This document shows, one piece after another, positions 6,916 to 13,192 of a DNA stretch of 19,741 nt. The notes beneath the pieces are model-generated. The model worked only from the letters and a program-made list of their open reading frames with translations. It did no database searches and was not told the origin of the DNA. Position numbers and translations under genes: made by a program. The stretch is from Thiobacillus sp. (GTDB lineage Bacteria > Pseudomonadota > Gammaproteobacteria > Burkholderiales > Thiobacillaceae). Location of the stretch: NCBI GenBank assembly GCA_020217265.1, contig JAIWOS010000166.1:1-19741 (forward strand), given 5' to 3'. Each line of letters opens with the position of its first letter. Position 1 is the stretch's first letter.

Positions 6916-8754
6916 ATGCCTATCCGGGAGTCCCTGGCACGACTTCACCTGTTACATGCGAGCGTCGCACTGCTGATGCTCTGGCATGTCCCGGCTTTTA
7001 GCGGTGAAGTTTGTGACTCCGTGGGAACGACGGGCGACAACGGCAGCACGGCCAACGGTGGCAGTGCATTTTCCTGCGGGGAGGACAACACGGCGGATGG
7101 ATCTTTCGGGGTTTCGGTTGGCCGGAACAATCGGGCTGCCGGCACGGCCAGCAGCGCGTTCGGCAACGCGAGTTGGGCTCTGGGGGATAGCAGCACGGCT
7201 GTAGGCCATTACAGCACGGCCTATGGCAACGATAGCAGTGTTTTCGGCGCGTCAAACCAGGCGCTATCTGATGGGGCCATGGCCCTGGGCCAATACAACT
7301 ATGCTTATGCAACGAACAGTAGCGCAGTAGGCGCATCCAACACGGTACATGGCGTAGCCAGCAATGCGTTCGGCACCAGCAACCTTGCCTATGCCGATTA
7401 CAGTCTGGCCCTGGGGGTCAGGGCAGTCATCGCGCCGGGGGCGACCTCTTCCATCGCGATTGGCGGCGGGGGTCCGGCTGCCTCCGGAGCCAACATCAAC
7501 GCCAATGCCGTCTCCGCGATAGCCATCGGCAGCAACGTCAATGTGAGCGAGGGAGCCAGCCATGCCATCGCCATGGGCACCAACAGCACCGCGGGCGGGG
7601 TGGGCAGCATTGCCATGGGGTATGCGGCGACAGCAAGTCAATTGGATGGCATAGCCATCGGTTCCTTCAGCCAGGCCCAGGCCGGTGCCAGCCTCGCGCT
7701 GGGGGAGGCGACGGTTGCCAGCCAGATGTATTCCGTAGCGATCGGTTCCAGCAGCCAAGCCCAGGCAGTCGGGAGCGTAACGCTTGGCAAGGCCAACTTC
7801 GCCCAGGCGGATTTCAGTCTGGCCCTGGGATCGACCGCAATAACGAGCGCCGGCGCCAGCGGAGCGATTGCCATTGGTGGGGGCAACCTGACGCCCGGCT
7901 CCGGCGCCAGCATCGGTGCCAATGCCGTCTCCGCGATAGCGATCGGCAGCCGGGTAAACGTGGGGGAAGACGCCAGCCACGCCATCGCCATGGGCAGCGA
8001 CAGTTCCGCAATCGGTGTCGGCAGTATCGCGCTGGGACAGGGTGCCAGCGCGGCGCAAGACAGCGCGCTGGCTATTGGTGTCAACAGCTCGGCGCAGTCG
8101 AGCGGCAGCATCGCGCTGGGCCTGAACGCTGCGGCGGTGCAATCCAATTCCGTGGCCATCGGCAGCAACGCCGTCGCGGTGTCGTCCGTGGCAGTCGGAA
8201 CAGGCGCGCAGGCAACCGGCACCAACACCACCGCACTGGGCGACAACGCTCTCGCCGCCGGGAATCTCTCCGTGGCGCTGGGCAACAACGCCCAGGCCAT
8301 GCACGACAATAGCGTCGCGCTCGGCAATGCCAGCCTGACCAGCGATGCCAATACGGTCAGCGTCGGCAGCGCGGGCAACGAGCGGCGCGTCACCAACGTC
8401 GCGGGGCCGGTGAATGCCACCGACGCGGTGAACAAGCAGTACGTGGATACGCTGATCAGCACAGGCAGCAGCGATACGCTGCTGCAAGCCAACGCCTACA
8501 CCGATCAGCAGATCGGCGCGCTGCGCAAGGAGGCGTTTCGCGGGATTGCCCAGGCAGCGGCGCTGATTCCCCTTGCGCCGGCCGGGGCGGGCGAAACGAC
8601 TGTAAACGTCGGCGTCGCAACCTATGGCGGGGAAACCGGCGGCGGCATCGCCGTCGCACACCAGTTGGGGAGCCGCCTGAATCTCAATGGCGGGGTGGGG
8701 TTTTCCAGCGGTGGCAAGAGCCTCGTTCGAGCCGGGATGGGATGGCGGTTCTGA
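6916..8754 (+). CDS. YadA-like trimeric autotransporter adhesin 1 (type Vc)
   Basis: This 612-aa predicted surface protein should trimerise and pass its head through its own outer-membrane barrel. Residues 1-29 form a short signal peptide. The mature N-terminus has a C33/C54 pair. Residues 79-162 are six exact 14-residue YadA-head repeats, followed by longer head modules rich in AIAIG and ALG, including a duplication of 163-240 at 301-380. The neck VNATDAVNKQYVD (499-511) and a short coiled coil lead to the barrel (about 538-612), ending in WRF, the aromatic-terminated signal for outer-membrane assembly. There is almost no stalk. The ATG at 6916 has no clear ribosome-binding site. The stop overlaps the start of the next gene. 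What it binds cannot be read from the sequence. Confidence 0.93.
   Translation: MPIRESLARLHLLHASVALLMLWHVPAFSGEVCDSVGTTGDNGSTANGGSAFSCGEDNTADGSFGVSVGRNNRAAGTASSAFGNASWALGDSSTAVGHYSTAYGNDSSVFGASNQALSDGAMALGQYNYAYATNSSAVGASNTVHGVASNAFGTSNLAYADYSLALGVRAVIAPGATSSIAIGGGGPAASGANINANAVSAIAIGSNVNVSEGASHAIAMGTNSTAGGVGSIAMGYAATASQLDGIAIGSFSQAQAGASLALGEATVASQMYSVAIGSSSQAQAVGSVTLGKANFAQADFSLALGSTAITSAGASGAIAIGGGNLTPGSGASIGANAVSAIAIGSRVNVGEDASHAIAMGSDSSAIGVGSIALGQGASAAQDSALAIGVNSSAQSSGSIALGLNAAAVQSNSVAIGSNAVAVSSVAVGTGAQATGTNTTALGDNALAAGNLSVALGNNAQAMHDNSVALGNASLTSDANTVSVGSAGNERRVTNVAGPVNATDAVNKQYVDTLISTGSSDTLLQANAYTDQQIGALRKEAFRGIAQAAALIPLAPAGAGETTVNVGVATYGGETGGGIAVAHQLGSRLNLNGGVGFSSGGKSLVRAGMGWRF
7150..7401 (+). 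repeat. Six 42-bp (14-residue) head repeats in adhesin 1
   Basis: Residues 79-162 of adhesin 1 divide into six units of exactly 14 residues. Examples are SSAFGNASWALGDS, STAVGHYSTAYGND and SSAVGASNTVHGVA. Each should be one turn of the YadA-type left-handed beta-roll. Units have diverged at DNA level. Confidence 0.85.
7402..7635 (+). repeat. Internal duplication in adhesin 1, copy 1
   Basis: Residues 163-240 recur at 301-380. Both copies have SLALG, then AIAIGGG, then ANAVSAIAIGS, then ASHAIAMG and GVGSIA. The offset is 138-139 codons, and segments such as AATGCCGTCTCCGCGATAGC are identical in DNA. Confidence 0.85.
7816..8055 (+). repeat. Internal duplication in adhesin 1, copy 2
   Basis: This is the second copy of the 78-80 residue module (residues 301-380), 414-417 bases after the first. 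The spacer between copies is also head-type repeat, so the duplicated unit may be about 139 residues with a more diverged second half. Confidence 0.85.
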
Positions 8755-9089
8755 TGGATAGCCGTCCAATGCAATACCTCCGGCGTGGACTGATGGCAGG
8801 CGGATTGTTGCTTGCCTCGGGCGCGTGGGCGCAGACGCAGCCGCTACCGCCCATGAAGCTCGATGCCCAGTTCCGGGGCGTATTTCAGGACACGGTGATC
8901 CAACGCTGGGTCGACCCGCAAACCGGAGTGATGTGTTACCTCTACATTCCCGTGAAAGTGCCCAATCAGCAGCAACCGGATGGTCTGGTGATCTATGGGG
9001 CGAACACGCTCGGCAGCCTCAGCTGCGTACCGCCCCCTGCCCAGGGCAGATCCGAACCCCGGGACGACGCCCCCAAGACACGCCGTTGA
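8754..9089 (+). CDS. Small secreted two-cysteine protein coupled to adhesin 1
   Basis: I do not recognise this 111-aa protein. Residues 1-26 look like a signal peptide (hydrophobic LMAGGLLLASGAWA, cleavage after AWA). The mature part has a conserved-looking core, FRGVFQDTVIQRWVDPQTGV, then CYLYIPVKVP and a Y-G-x-N-T-L-G-S-L-S-C stretch. It has two cysteines, C61 and C91, which could form a disulfide in the periplasm. The tail is polar and probably disordered. The ATG at 8754 overlaps the adhesin stop (TGATG), so the genes look translationally coupled; in-frame ATGs at 8742 and 8769 are alternatives. Its place between two adhesins suggests an accessory role in export, stability or surface display, but that is inference. 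Confidence 0.8.
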   Translation: MDSRPMQYLRRGLMAGGLLLASGAWAQTQPLPPMKLDAQFRGVFQDTVIQRWVDPQTGVMCYLYIPVKVPNQQQPDGLVIYGANTLGSLSCVPPPAQGRSEPRDDAPKTRR

Positions 9090-9167
9090 GCCAGTGTTTC
9101 AGGCGGATGTCGTGCATGGATACGTCCTCCTGATTTTCATCAGCCAAACCTGCACTCAGGAGCCCCC

Positions 9168-10319
9168 ATGTCCACCCCGCCCTCGATCCTTGTGACGCGA
9201 CACCGTGTGCTTACCAGGTTGCGGACTCCGGCCAGCAACCTGGCCTTAGCCCTGGCTGCTGTGCTGATCGCGCCTGCCGTGCCGGGCTGGGCTGGGTCGG
9301 TGGACGGCGGTTCAGCCACCGCAACCGATACGGTTGCCGTTGGCCCCGGCAGCACGGCCAGTGCGAATGGAGGCACAGCCGTCGGCGTCAGCAGCACGGC
9401 CAGCGGCGCGGCCAACACCGCCATCGGCTACAGCAGCACGGCCAGCGCCGGTTTCGGTGCTGCCACGGCCGTCGGTGCCGGCAGCACGGCCAGCGCGGCC
9501 AACAGCACGGTCATCGGGGCCGGCAGTGTCGCCAGCGGCTTCGCCGCCACGGTCAGCGGCAGCTTCAGCCTGGCCATCGGCGCCTACAGCACGACAGGCG
9601 GCAACGGTAGCGCAGCCGCTGGTTTTGCCAGCCTGGCCAGTGGCGCCTTCAGTCTGGCCAGCGGCAATGGCGACATTGCCCTGGGCGGACAGGCCAGCAC
9701 GCTCAATGTCAGCGGCCAAACCACGGGCAACATCGCCATTGGCGCTTCGACAGGGAGCGCGGGGGCCATTCCCGTCCTCGGTGGAACACCGGCTCTCGGC
9801 GGGACTCCGACCACCGCCAACGGTGGCAATTCGATTGCGATCGGCACCGGAGCGCAATCAACCGGCAACAACTCGGTGGCGCTGGGGGCGGGCAGCGACG
9901 ATGGCGGACAGGCCAACGTGGTGAGCGTCGGCAGCAGCGGGGCTGAACGCAAGATCCTCCATGTGGCCAACGGCTCGATAGCCGCGAACAGCACCGATGC
10001 CGTCAATGGCAGCCAGCTTTATGGCGTGCAGCAGGCGGCCTATGCCTACACGGATGCGCAGCTCAAGGCGGCCGACGACCGCGCCAACCGGGGGATTGCC
10101 TCCGCTGTGGCGCTTTCTGGCGCAATTCCGCGCTTTGGTGCCACGGGCAACAGCCTTGCGGTCGGGGTGGGCTCTTACGGTGGACAGTCGGCCCTGGCAC
10201 TGCAATACGCCCGCCGTTTCGACTTCAATGATCGTACGCCGATGATCGCCTCGATGGGCGCTGCATCCGCCACCGGTGGCGGCACCGCCGTTCACGGCAG
10301 CCTGAGTTTCGGCTGGTGA
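9168..10319 (+). CDS. YadA-like trimeric autotransporter adhesin 2
   Basis: This 383-aa protein has a signal peptide ending near A42 (VPGWA), a head of short repeats (AVGPGSTASANGG, AVGVSSTASGAAN, AIGYSSTASAGFG and similar), and a stretch with the tandem phrases VLGGTPALGGTP (about 204-215). The neck NSTDAVNGSQLYGVQ leads to a short helix with DAQLKAADDRANRGIA, then the barrel, which ends in SFGW with a C-terminal aromatic residue. It lacks the N-terminal cysteine pair of its two neighbours. A strong AGGAG ribosome-binding site (9158-9162) sits 5 bases before the ATG. It is the smallest of the three and probably the shortest on the surface. Ligand unknown. Confidence 0.92.
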   Translation: MSTPPSILVTRHRVLTRLRTPASNLALALAAVLIAPAVPGWAGSVDGGSATATDTVAVGPGSTASANGGTAVGVSSTASGAANTAIGYSSTASAGFGAATAVGAGSTASAANSTVIGAGSVASGFAATVSGSFSLAIGAYSTTGGNGSAAAGFASLASGAFSLASGNGDIALGGQASTLNVSGQTTGNIAIGASTGSAGAIPVLGGTPALGGTPTTANGGNSIAIGTGAQSTGNNSVALGAGSDDGGQANVVSVGSSGAERKILHVANGSIAANSTDAVNGSQLYGVQQAAYAYTDAQLKAADDRANRGIASAVALSGAIPRFGATGNSLAVGVGSYGGQSALALQYARRFDFNDRTPMIASMGAASATGGGTAVHGSLSFGW

Positions 10320-10339
10320 ATCCGGCCAGCCGTGCATCT

Positions 10340-10376
10340 TTCCGGTAGTTCCCGTATCTCGACGGGACGATCGGAA
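10340..10376 (+). promoter_or_regulatory. Bipartite hairpin between adhesin genes 2 and 3
   Basis: TTCCG (10340-10344) pairs with CGGAA (10372-10376), and TCCCGT (10350-10355) with ACGGGA (10362-10367), with a small internal loop and a 6-base apical loop. No U-tract follows, so it may be an operator, an RNA processing site or a weak attenuator rather than an intrinsic terminator. Confidence 0.35.
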
Positions 10377-10411
10377 CCATCGCACTAAAGACAGTCCTTC
10401 CGGAGAGCCAA

Positions 10412-11845
10412 ATGATCGATCAACCGCGCAAATGCGCTTTGCCCGCCCGATGCGTATTGCTGTCCACAGTGCATGTGGCTTTATCTGTCTCCGCGGCTGG
10501 GGCCATGCTATTGGCAGCGGGTTCGGTCCATGCCGGTTCGGTCTGCGACGCCGACGGTTCCGGCAGCAGCGGCTTCAGCATCGCAACGGGCACCAGTGCC
10601 TTTGCCTGCGGTTTCAACAGCTTCGCAAGCGGCGTCAGCAGCATCGCAGTAGGCAATTTCAACGCTGCCATTGGAGGAACCAGCAGCGCAGTAGGCCATG
10701 ACAACGCGGCATTCGGAGAATTCAGCAGCGCACTGGGATATGCCAACATTTCAGATGAAAGAAGCAGTAGTGCAATTGGTTCCAGCAACGCTGCAGGCGG
10801 GCAGGAAAGCAGTGCCGTGGGCTACAGCAATTACTCAAGCGGCACGGCCAGCAGCGCGCTGGGATACAACAATGCCGCCCTCGGAGAATCCAGCAGTGCA
10901 TTGGGTTATGCCAACACTGCCGGCGCGCGGAACAGCAGCGCAATCGGTTCCGGCAACGTTGCCACCGGCCAGGACAGCAACGCCGTGGGCTACAGCAACA
11001 GCGCGAGCAACTTCTACGCGAGCGCCCTGGGCTACAGCAACAGCGCGAGCGGCATCGCCAGCAGCGCAATAGGCGCGGGCAATTCGGCCACCGGAGACAA
11101 CGGCAGCGCGCTCGGGCACGCCAACTCGGCCAGCGGCCTGTCGAGCAGCGCCGTGGGTTATCTCAACAGTGCGAGCAGTCACGGCAGCAGTGCGGTGGGC
11201 TACCGCAACTTCGCCAATGGCGATTTCAGTCTGGCCATGGGCGCACTATCCGCCACGGGCACGGGTGCCACCTCGTCCATCGCCCTCGGCAGTAGCGCAT
11301 TGGTCAGCAACAACGCCATAAACGCCATCGCCATCGGCACGGATGCCACTGCCCAGACTTCCGATGCCATTGCCATCGGTACCGGCGCTACCGCCACGCA
11401 TGCGAAATCGATCGCCCTGGGCAGCGGCTCTGTGACGGCGTCCGACAACTCGGTTTCGGTTGGCGCACCAGGCGCGGAACGCCGCCTCCAGAATGTTGCG
11501 CCCGGCGTGAACGGCACGGATGCAGTCAACATGGATCAATTGAACGCAGCAATGGGTAGCAGTGTCACGACCATTTCGGCCAGTCTAGACGCCTTGGATA
11601 GCCGTTTGACCGCCCGCATCAACGAAACCGGAGCGATTTCGGCGGCCTTCTCGCAAATGACACCTCCCTCAGCGCCCGGCAAGTCGAGCGTGGGCATCGG
11701 CCTTGGCTTTCAGTCAGGCCAGACTGGCGTGGCTTTGGGGCTGTCGCATGTCCCGCTCACGCTTCCTGGTGTGGTTTTGCGCGGCACGGTGGGGCATGCT
11801 GGGCGAACCACGTCCGGCGGCGTGGGCGCAAGTTTCGAGTTCTGA
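10412..11845 (+). CDS. YadA-like trimeric autotransporter adhesin 3
   Basis: This 477-aa protein has a signal peptide ending near A41 (GSVHA), then a C45/C66 pair in the same frame as in adhesin 1. The head includes 13 consecutive 14-residue repeats (91-272, consensus SSAxGYxNxAxGxx), then longer AIAIGT and ALGS modules (273-350). The neck VNGTDAVNMDQLNA (366-379) and a brief coiled coil lead to the barrel, which ends in SFEF with a terminal aromatic residue. A GGAGAG ribosome-binding site (10402-10407) supports the ATG at 10412. The repeated SSA and YSN units would give a head surface rich in serine, asparagine and tyrosine. The gene is the last of the adhesin group and is convergent with the ankyrin-like gene. 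Confidence 0.93.
   Translation: MIDQPRKCALPARCVLLSTVHVALSVSAAGAMLLAAGSVHAGSVCDADGSGSSGFSIATGTSAFACGFNSFASGVSSIAVGNFNAAIGGTSSAVGHDNAAFGEFSSALGYANISDERSSSAIGSSNAAGGQESSAVGYSNYSSGTASSALGYNNAALGESSSALGYANTAGARNSSAIGSGNVATGQDSNAVGYSNSASNFYASALGYSNSASGIASSAIGAGNSATGDNGSALGHANSASGLSSSAVGYLNSASSHGSSAVGYRNFANGDFSLAMGALSATGTGATSSIALGSSALVSNNAINAIAIGTDATAQTSDAIAIGTGATATHAKSIALGSGSVTASDNSVSVGAPGAERRLQNVAPGVNGTDAVNMDQLNAAMGSSVTTISASLDALDSRLTARINETGAISAAFSQMTPPSAPGKSSVGIGLGFQSGQTGVALGLSHVPLTLPGVVLRGTVGHAGRTTSGGVGASFEF
10682..11227 (+). repeat. Thirteen 42-bp (14-residue) head repeats in adhesin 3
   Basis: Residues 91-272 divide without any gap into 13 units of 14 residues, such as SSAVGHDNAAFGEF, SSALGYANISDERS and SSAVGYRNFANGDF. 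A higher-order unit of four repeats is visible: 105-160 matches 161-216 with the same order of LGYAN, AIGS-x-N, AVGYSN and ALGY-x-N. Confidence 0.9.
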
Positions 11846-11898
11846 CGAGCGGTTCTCCACTCCTCAAAAAATCATGAAAACGCGCGCAGACGAACCCT

Positions 11899-11927
11899 GC
11901 ATGCAGAACTCAGCCAGGCGCATGCAG
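11899..11927. repeat. Two GCATGCAG direct repeats in the convergent gap
   Basis: GCATGCAG occurs at 11899-11906 and 11920-11927, exactly 21 bases apart, each containing the palindrome GCATGC. They lie between the ends of the adhesin 3 gene and the convergent ankyrin-like gene. No intrinsic terminator is evident in this 138-base gap. Confidence 0.4.
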
Positions 11928-11983
11928 CGACTAGCAGCCTGACTTTTAAGAACTACGCCGTCTCCGGGCGCAGAGGCCCATGC

Positions 11984-13168
11984 TCAGCGCGAACCCTGTT
12001 GCTGCTGGCGTATCGCCTCGAGCATTTGCTGGCGCATTTGCTCCTTTTGTTCAGGCGTCAACGGCGGCATCATCCCGCTGGCAGGGAACACTCCCGGCGG
12101 AAGTTGCCTTGCCGGCGCGACAGGCGTGGGGGTGGATGCAGCCTGCGGCGTCAGTAGCGCGACGATTTCACTGGCTCCTGATTCGCGCGCGATATCCACG
12201 GCGCGTTTGCCATCGCCCCCCTTGGCGGAGGGATCGATACCGCCGCCGTCGAGAAATAGTTTCACCGCCAGCGCGTCCTTGCGGCGCACCGCATCGATAA
12301 ATTGAGTCTGGCTGTGATAGGTGAGCCCCATTGCGGTCAGGTTCTTGCGCGCCTCGATCGTCCGGACTGCGCCATCCGGCTGGGGAGTTGCAGTGTCCTG
12401 GGCAGCCGTCATGGTCTGGCCTGTTGGCGCTGGCTGGGCTGCGACAGGCTCAGGCGGCAGCAGCGCCACCACCGCCTCCCGATCTGGCGACTGCACCGGC
12501 ACGCCGGGGGCCTCGATGCGCTCGACCAGCGTCCCCGGCAGTTTCTTCTTGATGTCCGCGATGAAATCGTTCAGCCGCCGCGTCAGCCATTCCGACGGGG
12601 TGCCACGCACGCTGTTGGCGATCCCGGAAAACAGCCGATGCGTCAAACTGGACTCGGCCGCGTCGATATTCACCGCACGCAGATACACCTTCGAGCCCTT
12701 GGCGAACGGGTAGATGCAGGCCTGGAAGAGGTCGCCGTTGTAGGCCATCTGCTGGCTCGCCCCCCGCATTTCGCGGCGAATTTCGGCCACCGCGTCCGGG
12801 CAGTCGAGAATGTCCGCCGATGTGCCAGCCAGACGAAGCCGCGTGTTGCCCGGCTTGCCCGGGCGCGCCGGCAGGGGATCGGGAACCGGCTTCAGACTCA
12901 TGGGCGCCGTATCGAGCCAGCCCGAGAGCGCATCCTGCACGCCCTCGACAACCTGCATCGGCGTCACGTCCGGAACGACGACTTCCGCATTGGCCATGGT
13001 GGTTTTCACGCTGACCGCCCAAGCCGGGATGCACGCCCAGCAGGCGAAAAGTCCACCCACAAGCGCTTGCCCCATCAAGCGCCCGCGACGTTCCCGCGGC
13101 GCGCAATTCTCCTCTCGCCATGCTGGCATCCGGACAAGCTGCCGAACACTTTTCGTAGAGCCGTTCAT
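11984..13168 (-). CDS. Exported protein with C-terminal ankyrin-like repeats
   Basis: This 394-aa protein has an unusual N-terminus: about 30 charged residues, then MGQALVGGLFACWACIPAWA, a signal-peptide-like core cleaved near A51. The middle (about 60-220) is not a family I know; it contains C123, C151 and the phrases DLFQACIYPFAKGSKVYLRA and LTRRLNDFIADIKKKLPG. A proline/alanine-rich linker (237-265) leads to an ankyrin-like segment (about 285-340: QFIDAVRRKDALAVKLFLDG, then GGDGKRAVDIARESGASEIV). The tail TPEQKEQMRQQMLEAIRQQQ is predicted helical. I choose the ATG at 13168 because GGAGGGG lies just upstream; the ATG at 13075 would give a conventional signal peptide. It follows the Sel1 gene by 24 bases, so the two probably share an operon. 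Binding partners unknown. Confidence 0.78.
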   Translation of the reverse strand: MNGSTKSVRQLVRMPAWREENCAPRERRGRLMGQALVGGLFACWACIPAWAVSVKTTMANAEVVVPDVTPMQVVEGVQDALSGWLDTAPMSLKPVPDPLPARPGKPGNTRLRLAGTSADILDCPDAVAEIRREMRGASQQMAYNGDLFQACIYPFAKGSKVYLRAVNIDAAESSLTHRLFSGIANSVRGTPSEWLTRRLNDFIADIKKKLPGTLVERIEAPGVPVQSPDREAVVALLPPEPVAAQPAPTGQTMTAAQDTATPQPDGAVRTIEARKNLTAMGLTYHSQTQFIDAVRRKDALAVKLFLDGGGIDPSAKGGDGKRAVDIARESGASEIVALLTPQAASTPTPVAPARQLPPGVFPASGMMPPLTPEQKEQMRQQMLEAIRQQQQGSR

Positions 13169-13192
13169 TTCCCCTCCCTCAGCCAACGGCAA

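Noticed and set aside
7264..8769. A 501-codon open frame on the minus strand across adhesin 1
   Set aside because: It mirrors the repeats of the adhesin coding strand and has no independent ribosome-binding site or domain.
10682..11227. Regular 42-bp repeats, considered as a CRISPR-like or other non-coding array
   Set aside because: The repeats keep one reading frame, vary mainly at degenerate positions and encode YadA-head units; there is no alternation of identical repeats with unique spacers.
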